A stretch of 64,000 bases of DNA, taken from assembly GCF_036884655.1 (NCBI RefSeq), contig NC_088331.1, positions 15,901,501 through 15,965,500 of the forward strand. The letters are read 5' to 3'. How positions within the stretch are numbered: the stretch's first letter is position 1; each line of letters starts with the position of its first letter. Under the pieces are notes generated by a model. The model was not told the DNA's origin. It saw nothing but the letters and a program-made list of their open reading frames with translations, and did no database searches. The position numbers were made by a program, and so were the translations under genes. Positions 11,336-22,686 of this stretch are shown in pieces. The DNA is from Musa acuminata AAA Group. Taxonomy: Eukaryota > Streptophyta > Magnoliopsida > Zingiberales > Musaceae.

Positions 11336-12435
11336 CTTCTCTAATACAACTATTGCCAATAAAACTTGAATTGTGCTGAGTGGTGTTTCCTGAATATGAA
11401 GCGTTTGGAGAAAAGTCACCATGAAAAAAATCAATTCCCCACTGATAAACTTAAGTTTTGCTCATATATAACCATCAACTAGTGTGCCAGCAGAGGCGTA
11501 GCCATCAATTCCTAGAATTATTTATTGTAGCTCAAAGGATATTTCAACCATCGTCGAATTTTCCTAGCACCATTAGCAGAGATCAACCGCTGCAAGAGAG
11601 GTGCTATGCTAAGTAGATAGGAAAATTAAGTCAATCCAAATTAAATGTAAGAATCAAGATAATCTGCACCATACATTTAAGAGTTGAAAGGCATGTACAT
11701 ACATAATGGCCATTTGAATAGAATAAACATAAGATTCAGTAACGTGAAATTGGATCATTCTTATATATGATGTGCTTACTAGATCCATCCATTAATTTAG
11801 AAATTTAGACAAATGATAATGTGATTATGAATTGGTTCCTTCTCAGCATAAATAAAGTTTGGGGGAAACTCCCTAGTTAAAGAACCAGTATGCTATCAGA
11901 ATTCAATGATTTTTTATTGAATGTGTAGGAGAATTTATATAGTAAGATTAAACTCATCAGATTAGGTTTCTGTTGAGCGTTACCACACTGATATGAAATC
12001 AACATGTAGTAAGCAGTGAGTCAGCCAAACAGTAAACCACTGTTATTTTGAAATTTGTAAACGTCCCTGGCATAGATTTGCGTGAATCTTTGCAAAGCAA
12101 TCCACTAATGATGCCCAAATTTCCTTAAAGCTTACACCTAGATTTCAAAATATGTCAAATTATATTAGTTATTTATTACCCTATGTATGGGAGAATGATT
12201 TTAGAAACTACAGAAGATCTGACAAGAATCAAGAAACAACCACAAAATTTCATATCAAAGTATCGAAATGTGATCTGATAAGGATGCTGCAATTATTCTT
12301 CGTGTTGTAAAATAGGTCCATGTAATTAAATGCCAAGATTAAGTGCTGGAATGGAATCGAAACCAAAATCTAAGGAATAATTCAGTAGCAGATAGGATTC
12401 GTCCAAGTGTGGTACTTAAAATAAAAAATATGAAC

Positions 12436-12830
12436 TCAAAGAGCAGGAGGATTTGACTTATTTTGTGCAATTACCGCTCGACAACCAACGATGTGGAAGG
12501 GAGGCAGGGGCTGCCTGAGACAGAGAGGGAAGGGAGAAGGGAAGGGGGGGATGTGGTGCCGGCGAAAGTGGGTGGCGAAAGCGGTAGCTACTGTTGGAAA
12601 AGGGAGAATGGAAGGGAAGAGGGAAATGCACACTGGTTACTGGGAAAGGGAGAAGAGAGAGGAGAGAGAGAGAGAGAGGTACCGTCGAAGAGGAGGTGGT
12701 GCCTGCCCCGGTCGCCAGTCGGCGATCGTCGCAATCGTCGATACCAACCGCCACCGATCACCGTTCTTTTGGAGAGAGAATCGCTCGCTATTCTGGAGTA
12801 AGGCCAGGGTTTAATTTGGAGCCATTTAAT
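12436..12830 (-). other. GC-rich block, possible 5' exon/UTR of the captured gene
   Basis: This is a sharp GC-rich island inside the AT-rich transposon, upstream (minus strand) of the OTU-like exons. On the minus strand it reads from AAACCCTGGCC, similar to the start of many plant transcripts, through an ATG ORF at 12754-12458 (serine/proline-rich, no domain). The position suits a first exon and promoter-proximal region of the captured OTU gene, but no splice junction ties it to them. Overlapping plus-strand ORFs are purine-rich shadows. Confidence 0.35.
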
Positions 12831-13165
12831 ATTAGCCGTAGGATTTAATGAGTCGGATTGTTTATAATTCTACGGTACAGATCATAGTCCATTTAATTTA
12901 ATATATAATTATAAATTTATAAATTAGTGCAAAACAATATTATCGCCAATCGAGTTTTTGGTGACAGCGATAAAAATACTTATTAATAAAAATATTATTT
13001 GTCAACATAAGATTTTCATCACAAATTAAAATTTTTTTTATGACAATGTTGTTATCAACATTGTCACTAATATTTAAATATTGTGGATTTAGTGATAATT
13101 TTTTAGTGACAAATCTAAATACATGGTGAAATTTTAGTGGCTAATGGTATGTTGTTTTCTTAGTG

Positions 13166-13875
13166 TAAATACACTTGAAACTTTTACCTTGATCTCAACT
13201 GAGAATGTACACACTTAATTTCTCCTTGTAAATTTCAGGAGGTCATGCATTGAAGTAGATATATGTTCAACGAAGAATAAATATGCAAAGAAATACTAAC
13301 ACAATTTTCACGGAGTAGAAAGCTTATTATTTTATTCTTAAACGGTAGATGTAGTGCTTGTCATTTGAGAAACCCATTTATCTATACTTTGCCGTTGTTT
13401 TATTTGGATTGATCGGTCAACCACGTCAACCCAGTCCTAACGACAGCAGCAACACCAACAACAACAAAATCAACAGTTGAAGTATCAAGCGATGGGCGTG
13501 GATCCTACCGACTGCATCTCTCCTTCCTATGGGAAGTCCTCATCTACCGAGCAGCCAAACAAACGAACACATTTATTATCGTCACCACCAGCCATGCAAC
13601 GGCGTCGAGCCAACCCAATCATCATCCATGAACTCAGAAGCATTACACGTAGCACATGCACCCACCTCACGCTGATAGAATCAGAATTCCTTGTGTTTAA
13701 ATTCTCCTAATTCTAGTTTATTCATTTTCTTTTTTATCTTGGTTTTCCCTCCTTCTACCGCTTTCTGCTGCAAAGAGGAGCGCAAGCCACGACGCGGAAG
13801 ACATTCTACATAGGCTTGTCAAAGCCATGGGGCCGTGCAAAGGAGGAGCGCAAAGTCACGAGCTCAGTCCCAACT
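13166..13875. other. Spacer between transposons, nothing recognised
   Basis: This is mixed-composition DNA. An ORF of 77 codons at 13477-13710 begins after a CAACA-rich stretch and has no recognisable domain. Confidence 0.5.
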
Positions 13876-13976
13876 GATAAAAAAAATAAAAACGTACACA
13901 GTAGTGATGTCTATTTATACATAGTGAAAAGATGATTTTTTTTCAATTGAGCAGTCAGATTTTCTCATATGCTATC
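13876..13976 (-). repeat. 3' LTR remnant of copia element 2
   Basis: This remnant of about 100 bp has a TATA box (TATTTATA on plus, 13912-13919) and ends GCTATCA next to the purine tract of the minus strand. The segment TAGTGAAAAGATG...TCATATGCTAT recurs at 19542-19605. Confidence 0.6.
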
Positions 13977-16788
13977 ATGCCCCCATAAGATCGAGCTCCT
14001 ATCAAGGATATCGATCTTAGACCGATGGAACAAAAATAATTTACAGACTAGAGACTTCGTAAGTGAGTCTATTAGTTAATCAGCCGTATGTATATGAGAG
14101 ACACGAAGTTGATGTTTGACAACTTAATCTCGTACGAAGTGAAAGTCGATAAAAATATGTTTCATGCGTGAGTGGAACACTGGATTGATATATAAGTAGG
14201 TAGCCCCAACATTATCATAATATATTATAGGAGTAAGGGTATAGCTGACTTTGAGTTCCTTGAGAAGATTTGTAACACAATTGAGTTCAGTAGCAACGAT
14301 AGCGATGACACGATATTCAGCTTCAGTTGTAGACTAGGCGACTATCTTTTACTTCTTAGAACTTCAACTGATTAGATTGGACCCAAGAAAGATGACATAT
14401 CCTGACGTGGAAGTTCTGCCATCAAAGTTTCCCGCCCAATCAGCAACAACAAAGGCATGAAGATGAAGTTGAGTGTGTTTATAGAGAAAGAGACCATGAT
14501 TCAGGGTTCTTTTAAGATACTACAAAATTTGTTTAACCGTAGACCAATGTATATCAGAAGGCTGGTTCATGTATTGAGATAATTTATTGACTGCAAATGA
14601 GATATCTGAACGGGTAAGAGCCAAGTACTTGTCGGTATTGAGTTGAATCCGTAGATGGGCTACCATCACACAGTTTAAGTGATTCACTAGTAGAAAGAGG
14701 AGTTACAACCTCTTTTGCATCCTGCATATTTATCTTTAATAATAAGTCTTGAATATACTTCCGTTGTGATAGGAAGAGGCCTGAGGATGTAAATGTTGCT
14801 CCCACTCATAAAAAGTAGCTCAAGGGTCCTAAATCTTTGAGGGAGAATCAATCAGCCAATTACTTTAGAAATGTCTGAATCTTCAAAGGATCATTACTTA
14901 TGACAATAATATCATCGATATACACTAGAAGATATATTGTATTTCCATTTTATTATCATAGGAATAAAGAGGTATCAGACTTAGAGTTGATGAAGTCATT
15001 TGATATCAGAAACAATCCAAGTTCAGTATACCAAGCTCTTGGAGCTTAACGGAGTTTATAAATGACTTTTTATAGTTTGCATATATATCTTGAATACTGG
15101 TGATGAATGAAGTCAAGGGGTTATCGCATAAAGACATCTTCAGTCAAAGTCCCTTGTAAAAAGGCATTATTAATGTCTAATTATCGTAAGTGCTAGCTTT
15201 TGGAGATAGTCAAACTTAGAATAAGCCGAATTATTATGGGTTTAACTATAGGACTGAAAGTCTTTATGAAGTCAACTCCAGGTCGTTGATGAAACCCTTT
15301 GGCTATTAAACATGCTTTATATCTAGTAACAGACCCGTCTGAGTTCCACTTAATTCGAAAGACCCATTTACACTCGATGATGTTTTGTGTAGGATGAAAA
15401 GGTACAAGAGTCCATATAGAGTTATGGAATAGAGCATCATATTCTTCACACATGACTTTACCCTAATGAGAGGATTTTTTGGCTTAAGTAATTGTGGTGG
15501 GTTCACTAGTCTCAGGAGATGATTAGATAATAGCATGTAGGTCGAGAACCTAACGTGGTTTAAAGATACCACTTTTTGAGCATGTTGTTATTGGATATCT
15601 AGGAGTTGTAGGTTGTGTTATTGGTATAGGTGGTGGAGAGGCATTGACATGAGTCGAGGTAGGCTGAGATACATCATTGGCACAAGGTAAAAAAGGTTAT
15701 TGTGTTTCAGAGGATATTATTTTAGTAGTATGGGAGGCTTGTGAAGAAGGAAGAGGAGAAGTAATGGAGGGAGTGAGGAGTTGTTGAACTGGGAGAACAA
15801 AAGAGTGTGGATCATGAAGAAAAGGATTGGATGGTGTGGAAAGAGGTTTGATTGAGGGGATCGATGGTATACTCCAGTGATGTATATTTGTTAGAGTGAT
15901 CGGCATGGTAAGAGACTCATGGTTTTGAAATGGAAAGGCAGACTCCATAAAAACAACATGACATGAAATAAAGACTTTTTAAGTTTTAAGTTCGTAGCAC
16001 CAAAAGATATTATGTTTAAGAGAATATCTTATGAAGATGCAAGGCTTAGATCTTGGTGTTATCTTGTGCGGGGCATAGGGACGTAGCTATGGATAACATA
16101 AACAACCAAATATTCTAAATTTTTGAAGGTTTAAGGATTTGAAAAATAGTTTTTCAAATGATGATTAGTATTAGAGAATTGGAGTGAGCAGACAATTAAT
16201 AAGGTAGACGACAGTTTGAAAGGCTGCAGACTAAAATGTTGCTAGCATGGAGGTTTGATGTAGAAGTATGAGACCAGTTTCTATGATATGTCGATGTTTG
16301 CGTTCAGTAGAGCCAACTAGTTGAGGAGTTTGAGGGGGTGACTTAAGGTGTTGGATGCCACAAGTGGAGAGGTAGGATGTGAGGGTTTGATATTCACCTC
16401 CATCATCAGAGTATACTGTTTTAATTGTAGATTGAAAGAAGTTTTCGACCAGCTTTTTAAAGTTAGTGAAGATTGTGAAAACTTCTGATTTATGATGGAG
16501 AGGGTATATCCATGTGTACTTAGTAAAATAGTCTACAAAAATAATATAAAATCTAAACTTGTCAAAAGAAGTGACAGGAGGAGAGCCCCAAACATCAGTA
16601 TAAATAATTTCAAATGGTTTAGAACATGCTATGGATGAAGTGCCAAAAGGGAGACTATGTCTTTTATTACTGAGACAAGCATTATAATAAGTGATAATGC
16701 TATTATTTATAACGGTAGGAAGAGAATAACGAGAAAGTAATTTATTTTGGATAAAGAGTGAGGGATGACTGAGACGACGATGCCACAC
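13977..16788 (-). pseudogene. copia pol remnant of element 2
   Basis: Integrase is the best-preserved part (16788-16231): GAG-pre-integrase MWHRRLSHPS, then DVWGSPPVTSFDKFRFYIIFVDYF and YSDDGGEYQ, and the SPPQTPQLVGSTERKHRH segment with its catalytic Glu. RT is fragmented: CEEYDALFHNSIWTLVPFH and CKWVFRIKWNSDGS at 15453-15193, and the region around 14940 where the YVDDI block would lie. The C-terminal RT segment (FLSQRKYIQDLLLKINM) is at 14805-14584. RNase H is recognisable only by comparison with element 1. Numerous frameshifts and stops make it non-functional. Confidence 0.75.
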
Positions 16789-18270
16789 GTCAATTGGAGC
16801 TACAACTAAGGAGTAAACAGTGAGTTGTTTTATTTGTGAAACTATCCTTACTCTAGCCTTGGACCAAGGATGCCCCCGTGCTCAAATTCTTGACAAGAAA
16901 AGAGTTAGGAAAGAATTAAATTGAGGTATTATTTTATTTATAAAATTGAGAAACGAAAATGAAATTTCATTTAATGTGAGGTGTAAACAAAACATCATCG
17001 AGTGTAAAAGTTGTGGTAGGTGAATTAAGCATTGTGGAACCAGTATGAGTAATAGGAATTTCTTTACCGTCACCGATGATGATGTCGTCATATCCACTAT
17101 AGTTGTTGTGGATGGACAAGTTTTGTAGACCAGAGGTGATGTGATGGGATGCGCCAGAGTTGACAATCCAATTATGATCACTAGTGTTTGGAGTAGTCGT
17201 GAGATTTGCTTAAAGCTAATGTGATTTAGCAGGAAGTTTAGGTCAAGATCGATAGACCTTTGTAGAATAACTAACTTTATCACATAGTTGGCAAACAACT
17301 CTTTGTTGGCTTGTGTATTGAGGGCGCTAGGATTGCTCATGATTGAAGTAGCCACATTGGTTGTTGTGATTGAAATGTTGATAATGTGGAGGAGGGATGA
17401 TTTGTTTGGAGCTCATAGGTTCAGGAGGCATCTTAGTCAAACCTTTGTTGACAGTCTTGGTATACGGATTGCCCCTCATAGTAGATTTTTTATTGACTTG
17501 AGCTGTGATGGATGATCCTGGCAATGTGTCCTCGCACTTTAAATATATCTCAAAGTCAGTCAACTTGTCATAGAGTTCTTCGAACGACAATGGTGAATCA
17601 TGTGCCCGTATTGCTGCTATCAATTCTTTGTACTCATCTCCTAGGCCATTAAAGTTATAGACAGTAACTTCTTCATCACTGAGTGAATGACCTGTTAAGG
17701 CCAAGTTATCGTTGATAATCTTTACGTTGTGTAGATAATCAGCAACAATACTTCTCTCTTATTTTATTTTCATGAGATTGGATAGGAGACCAAGCATGCG
17801 AGTGCGTGAACGATTTGCTAGGGTGGTTTGCAACTTGCACTAGGCTTTGGTAGCAATGTCACATGAAGATATGAGTGGGGCGAGGGGTCTAGCGACTGAG
17901 GCTTGAATTACTTGAAGGATGAGACGATCCTGGTGTAACCATAGTTTGTGGTCCGAATTTGGTAGTAGACTGGATCCTCCCTGGAATGTTGAGCATCGCT
18001 AGTGGACAATGGACAATGAAGAGAGCCATCAACGTAGCCTAGAAGATCATAGCCAAATATGAGATCGCTAGGATGAGTAGTTACCACCTTTGGATAATTT
18101 GAAAGGGATGAGGATTACTGCATTTATGGGGAGATAAGATCTATATATGGAAAAGTAATATGATTCCCTGTGAAAACAGTAACTAGAGCATAAAAGGTAG
18201 ATGATAAGGATATATGAAAGATATGTACCAATATGTATGGGAGAAGCAGAAGTTTGCAGCGATGACAAGG
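16789..18270 (-). pseudogene. copia gag-protease remnant of element 2
   Basis: Gag starts near 18100 (PFKLSKGGNYSS, the counterpart of GGNYTSW in element 1) and is clearest at 17704-17327 (SLSDEEVTVYNFNGLGDEYKEL, SFEELYDKLTDFEIYLK). A degraded zinc knuckle follows at about 17300-17230. The protease active-site region (a WIVDSGASHHITS-like stretch) lies near 17165-17120 in a shifted frame. At least three frames are used. This copy shows the gag-to-protease segment that is deleted in element 1. Confidence 0.7.
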
Positions 18271-19541
18271 ATTAGGGAGGAAGAAGTGTTAGTGTAGATC
18301 AGTGTCACTTGAGGTGGGTTGTTGGCAAATAAAGTCTTCGTTGAAGGAGGAATGTAACTCTATGCAAAATTATGTAAAGCTACACATCTCTATACAGCAG
18401 TTCTGCAGTAAGGAATCAGGAGTGCGTGCTTCCAGTGACGAGCAGCACTTTGTAGTAGCGATGGGCAGAAGTGGCGTGGAAGTTGTTTCAGATGCCGCTC
18501 ATTGAGACGAAGTTCGGGTACACCGTCGCTGGGTCACTCGAGCTCCTCGCGGTGCAAAGAGACCAAACGCTTTGCTGTTGCGATGCTAACTGGGCCCAAC
18601 AAACGCTTGGCGCTACGTTGTAGGGTTGGAGCTCGTTGCGGTAGCCGTGGTCATGGCTGGAAGTAGGGAAGCTGCCATCGTACAGCCGATTGTGGTCGAC
18701 GGCCAAGAACCGGTTCTCATCCCAGTTCCTTCAATCTTGGAGGAGGATCATTGAAGAAGAACTATAATCGGTGCAATTCAGAGAGCAATGGTAAGAGGAG
18801 GGTTGGCTGCAACTGGTGCAGATCGGTCGGCGGCCAAGAACCGGTGCTCGTCCCAATTCCTTCGTTCCTGGAGGAGGATTGTTGAAGAAAAACTGCAATT
18901 GGTGTAGTTCAAAGAGCAATGGTAGAGAGCAATCAGCAACCAGAGAAGGTGGCAACACCCGCCACCTCGTACGCCAGCTACTGCCGTAGGAAGGCTTCTA
19001 CAGCAACTACGTGTACCCCATGGAATCTGGATGACCATCGGGACCACGCAAGGAGAAGATGTCCGCTAAGCTCTTGACTGGTCGCAGCCGTAGCCGCTCG
19101 ACCCAAGGGGAGGCGGGCGATGGTGGACTCTGGCCGGGAAGCGATCATGGGGCTGCTATGGGATGGGACGCTACCAGCATTGTCTCCGGCAAGGGCTTGG
19201 CTAAGAATGACTGCGGTGGAAGGTGGGATGAGGCACCCTTGTCTCGCTCGAGTGGGATGGGGCGTGAGCGGCTAGTGGGCGGTTGCAGCGCAATGGGTGT
19301 TTGGTGCGGGCGGCGTTGATGGAGGAGATGGAAAGGGGGGCGGCAGGTCCGCCTAGGAGAAAAGAGATTGATAGAGGAGATGGAAAGGGGGGCGGCAGGC
19401 AGATCCGCCTATGAGAAAAGAGGTTGACAGAGGAGATGGAAAGGGGGTGGTAGATCGCCTAGGAGAAAAAGGGCCATGGCGTGATGTCGGACAACAAAAA
19501 GGAGAGAGAGTTTCTTGGCGTGGACTGGAAGGGTGCTGCAT
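18271..19541 (-). repeat. GC-rich tandem-repeat region upstream of gag in element 2
   Basis: This sits between the gag start and the 5' LTR piece and is much more GC-rich than its surroundings. A unit of about 130 bases is duplicated (near 18716-18790 and 18852-18925; both contain GGAGGAGGAT and a TTGAAGAA word). A unit of about 57 bases is present about three times at 19318-19470 (GGAGATGGAAAGGGGG each time). No PBS is visible, and element 1 lacks this block. It may be an extended leader or an unrelated insertion. The ORFs within it are composition artefacts. Confidence 0.5.
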
Positions 19542-19605
19542 AGTGAAAGAGATAATTTTTTCAACTGAACAGTAAGATCTTTTTAAGAAATCTCATCTGC
19601 TATGC
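19542..19605 (-). repeat. 5' LTR remnant of copia element 2
   Basis: This short segment resembles the terminal part of the LTR at 13915-13976 (ATAGTGAAA...TTTTTTCAA..TGA(A/G)CAGT...CTCAT.TGCTAT). It marks the probable 5' edge of the element. Confidence 0.5.
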
Positions 19606-19881
19606 AATTAAGGACTAAGATATGCAAAAAGCAAAAGTTAGATGAATACTTTCATATGATCATTATTTTTGTTTAATTAAAATAAAATTAATATATAAAG
19701 TTTGGTTATTTGTCATAGTGATAGTGGGACTATTATGGATTTTGTTTATGCTTTGATTATTTATCATAGAAGGAGGAATTGTATTTATGGTGATAAAATT
19801 GATAGCGAGACTATTATGAATCCTATTCTAATTAGAAGCAAATTTATTGATTTTTACTTAGTTGTGGAGGGATGATAAGCC
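19606..19881. other. AT-rich spacer at the left edge of the nested stack
   Basis: There is no recognisable coding sequence. A short imperfect duplication (GATAGTGGGACTATTATGGAT, later GATAGCGAGACTATTATGAAT) spans about 19720-19825. Confidence 0.5.
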
Positions 19882-20254
19882 TATTGAATATCATATTTTG
19901 ATGATGAAACCAATTGATAAGTGTTTATGAATTGATCTACATTTTAAGTGATGTAGGATACTTCGATCAGGATGATACAATTAAAGTAGGAAGAATCATG
20001 TTGGACCGGTGAAACATGTCAGAAGATTGAACATCTAGCCGGAGAATGAATGACGTATCGATAGAAGGCTTCGGGCCATGAATTCGGGCATCGGGCTAAG
20101 AAGAGCTGAAATTGTGCCAAGGATATCAGAGTTACGGAGGTTAACTGGCCGATTGGACAATAGGCTGCAAGAGAGGACGATGCGTCGAAGAATCGGATGA
20201 AGCATCGATGGACCAATGACATGCTGGACAACATGATTTATGCATAGTAATAAT
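19882..20254 (+). repeat. Old Sirevirus-like LTR 'H', piece 1 of 3
   Basis: This is a diverged copy of the start of the D-type LTR. TATTGAATATCATATTTTGATGATGAAAC corresponds to the TGTTGAATCTCG start, followed by matches such as CTTCGATCAGGATGA and GGCTTCGGGCC. It ends at the target duplication ATAAT (20250-20254) where element D inserted. The LTR resumes at 28788. No polypurine tract precedes it, so this could be a 5' LTR or a solo LTR. Confidence 0.75.
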
Positions 20255-21105
20255 TGTTGAATCTCGTATTTTGATGACGAAACTACTTAATATATGTTTA
20301 TGATTTAATCTGCGTTTTGAGTGACGTAGGATGCTTCGATCAGGATGAGACAATTAAAGCAGGAAAATCATGTTGTGCCGAAGGAACATGTCAGAAGATT
20401 GGACGTCGGGCCGGTGGATCGGTCGACGTATCGACAGAAGGCTTCGGGCCGTGGACTTGGGCATCGGGCCAAGAAGAGCGGGTATTGTGCCAAGGATATC
20501 GGAGTTGCGGAGTCAACTGGCCGATTGGGCAATAGGCTGCAGGAGAGGACGATGCGCCGAAGAATCGGACGAAGCGTCGAGAGACCAATGACATGTCGGA
20601 CAACTTGGTTAATTGCTTAGGATTAATTGTCTCGATCGAAGTTTTGTTTTGTGTGCAGGATTAACTACGATGAGAGTAAGACAAGCAGCAGGTGTTGCGC
20701 CGGAGTCAAGATCATGATCACATTGGGAGTTCGAGAGTTCGACAGAAGTTCGGACGGTCGTCGGAGGTTCAGCGAGAACAGATCCGAGAAGTCCAGAAGC
20801 TTGCCAAGCGAAGCTCGTCGGAACTCGCCAAGTGGATCGTCGCAAAGTCCAGGAGTATGCCGGATGTCCGCAGAAGGATCACCGAGGGTTTATCGGATGA
20901 TCGACGGAAGTTCGCCGGAAACTCGCCGGAAGAAGCGATTGACGCATCGGAGCATAGCTGCAGAAGTTGTCTTAGAGTTAATCGTAGTTAGCACGATGAT
21001 TAAGCTTGAAAAAGGGAGGTGATCTCATTAGCTTAATCTTGGGGCAATTGGGCCCCTAAAAAGATTCAAATTGGGCCGAATGGAGCGAACCATTCGGACC
21101 CTGAT

Positions 21106-21525
21106 TGCACCAAGCGGTGCAACCGCCTAGGCCAGGAGGTGCAACCGCCAGGGCTGCGAGACTGGGCGGTGCAACCGCCCAGAGCTCAGTCTTCGAGCTA
21201 GACTGGGCGGTGGAACCGCCCTGATAGAGAGGTAGCACCGCCTGAGCTCGGTCTCCAAGCGAGACTGGGCGGTGCAACCTCCTCTGTCAAGAGGTAGCAC
21301 CGCCAGAGCTCAAGTTTCGAGCTCTGGCAGAGAGGTGCATCAGCCTGAGCTCAGTTTCGAGCTCTGCCAGGTGATGCAACCACCGAGCTCAGTCTTCGAG
21401 CTCTGCCAGGCGGTGCAACCACCGAGCTCAGTCTTCGAGCTCTGGCAGAGAGGTGCAATCGCCTGAGCTCAGTCTTCGAGCTCTGCCAGGCGGTGCCACC
21501 TCTCCAGTCAAGAGGTGCAACCGCC
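21106..21525. repeat. GGCGGT/ACCGCC palindrome array in U3 of element D
   Basis: Some fifteen copies of short inverted repeats of the type GGCGGTGCAACCGCC are separated by GAGCTC-containing spacers (GAGCTCAGTCTTCGAGCTC, itself palindromic). Sirevirus LTRs are known to carry clusters of short palindromes in U3. The array lies 60-480 bases upstream of the TATA box, as a cis-regulatory region would. Confidence 0.75.
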
Positions 21526-21585
21526 TGATCCCGGAATTCCGGGATTTGATCGTTTTGAGCTCCAAATTTGAATTGGGTTGGGGCC

Positions 21586-21593
21586 TATAAATA
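21586..21593 (+). promoter_or_regulatory. TATA box of the element D 5' LTR
   Basis: TATAAATA lies in the context GGGGCCTATAAATACCCC. The same context is kept in the LTRs of B and H, and the 3' LTR of D has it at 27755-27762. It sets the U3/R border about 25-30 bases downstream. Confidence 0.75.
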
Positions 21594-22129
21594 CCCCACC
21601 CATTCAACACTGAAAGGAAAGAGATCCACACCGAATTCTTGATCTTTTCAGTGATTCTAAGAGCTCAAATTTGTGTAAAGTCCTAAAGTTCTCCTCCTTC
21701 TGTTCTTCAAGTCTTGAGTTGTAAAGAGAGGAGAGAAAGGATCTGTAAAGGTTGTCTTCTGAGCCTGTCAAAAGGAGAGAAACTGTAAAAGGGTAGTTAG
21801 CCTTCGCCCATTGAAGGAAGGCAGCTAGTTGACGTCGGTGACCTCGTCGGAGGAGGAAGCCAAAAGTGGAGTAGGTCAAGACTGACCGAACCACTCTAAA
21901 TCTCTGGTTTGCTTTTACCTTGAGCACTTTATCATTACTGCAAACCTCCTACATTGCTACTGCCCTCTGCGCCTTTACGAACGAGTTTCTAAGCTCTGAT
22001 CTTTCAGAATCTGCATTCAAACGTAAATCGTGTTTTCGTACGATCTTCACACTGCAGTTTACGCTTACATTCGGATTCCATTTATAACTGCAAATTGCTT
22101 TCTACGTAAAACTCTTTTCAAGGTTCAAA

Positions 22130-22505
22130 ACTGCTTTTAGATTCAAAACTACATTTAGACGTAAAATTACGTTTAGACGTAAAACTGCGTTTAGACGCAA
22201 AACTGCGTTTAGACGTAAAACTGTGTTTAGACGTAAAACTGCGTTTAGACGTAAAACTACGTTTAGACGCAAAACTGCGTTTAGACGTAAAACTGCGTTT
22301 AGACGTAAAACTGCGTTTAGACGTAAACTGCGTTTAGACGTAAAACTGCGTTTGGACGTAAAACTGAGTTTGGACGCAAACTGCGCTTAGACGCAAACTG
22401 CGCTTAGACGCAAACTGTGTTTAGACACAAACTGTGTTTAGACGCAAACTGTGTTTAGACGCAAACTGCGCTTAGATGCAAAACTGCGCTTAGACGCAAA
22501 CTGCA
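22130..22505. repeat. 18-bp tandem array in R-U5 of element D 5' LTR
   Basis: About 20 copies of an 18-base unit, CGTTTAGACGTAAAACTG, with 17-base variants (CGCTTAGACGCAAACTG) towards the 3' side. The array lies downstream of the TATA box, so it should be in the transcript. The unit length is a multiple of three and gives a repetitive minus-strand ORF, which I treat as an artefact. Confidence 0.9.
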
Positions 22506-22638
22506 CTGTGATTCTGCTTTTATATCGAAATCGTTTTTTATCGGACGAACGCAGCTTTCGTTTTTAAAATCGCTGTAAGATTTCCGCTGCACTAATTCAC
22601 CCCCCCCCCCCCTCTTAGTGCTCTCGAATCCTAACAAT

Positions 22639-22650
22639 TGGTATCAGAGC
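22639..22650 (+). other. Primer-binding site of element D
   Basis: TGGTATCAGAGC, complementary to the 3' end of plant initiator-Met tRNA, lies two bases after the 5' LTR end. Confidence 0.9.
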
Positions 22651-22686
22651 GGGGTATTTCTCATTTCAGATTTACACCTGAGAGAA

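Larger units (their letters stand above)
9504..13165. mobile_element. CACTA-like (En/Spm superfamily) DNA transposon carrying a gene fragment
   Basis: The left end at 9504 (TTCTACAAGGAAAATAATC) is a two-mismatch version of the CACTACAAG terminus common in plant CACTA elements. The right end, read in reverse from 13165, is CACTAAGAAAACAACATACC. A 3-bp target duplication TAA flanks both ends (9501-9503 and 13166-13168), as this superfamily makes. Both subterminal regions (about 9560-9970 and 12950-13160) carry many copies of TTTAGTGACAA or TTAGTGATAA in both orientations, like CACTA subterminal repeats. No transposase is visible; the interior holds OTU-like exons and a GC-rich exon-like block. 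It therefore looks like a non-autonomous, gene-capturing (Pack-type) copy. The mutated left terminus limits certainty. Confidence 0.65.
13876..19605 (-). mobile_element. Degenerate Ty1/copia retrotransposon 2 (same family as element 1)
   Basis: All copia domains follow in normal order on the minus strand: gag (about 18270-17330), protease and GAG-pre-integrase (about 17330-16700), integrase (16700-15950), RT (about 15590-14800), RNase H (14800-14000). A short LTR remnant lies at 13876-13976, next to a PPT-like purine run (reverse complement of 13977-13983). A matching 60-70 bp piece at 19542-19605 marks the 5' LTR. Amino-acid similarity to element 1 is obvious throughout (FVDYFTKYTWIYPLHHKS; LSDEEVTVYNFNGLGDEYKEL). 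Many stops and frameshifts show it is old. Confidence 0.75.
20255..22636 (+). repeat. 5' LTR of element D (2382 bp)
   Basis: It starts TGTTGAATCTCG and ends ATCCTAACA. It contains a palindrome-rich U3 (about 21106-21525), a TATA box TATAAATA at 21586-21593, an 18-bp tandem array (about 22130-22505) and a poly-C run (about 22600-22612) just before the end. By eye it is nearly identical to 26402-28787, so the element is young. Confidence 0.9.

Noticed and set aside
12458..12848. Overlapping ORFs on both strands in the GC-rich block
   Set aside because: Purine-rich low-complexity translations. I keep the block only as a possible exon of the captured gene.
18271..19541. GC-rich region as a possible host gene
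   Set aside because: Tandem duplications, conflicting frames on both strands and its position between LTR remnant and gag argue for a leader or an inserted repeat.
20317..21022. Several ORFs of 70-131 codons on both strands, repeated at 26434-27169
   Set aside because: They lie in the U3 of the two D LTRs, overlap one another and have no recognisable domain or codon signal.
22130..22505. Possible CRISPR-like array
   Set aside because: The 18-base units are directly adjacent with no spacers, inside a plant LTR; this is a simple tandem repeat.
22639..22650. tRNA-like match (TGGTATCAGAGC)
   Set aside because: It is the primer-binding site complementary to initiator-Met tRNA; no tRNA cloverleaf surrounds it here or at the other PBS sites.
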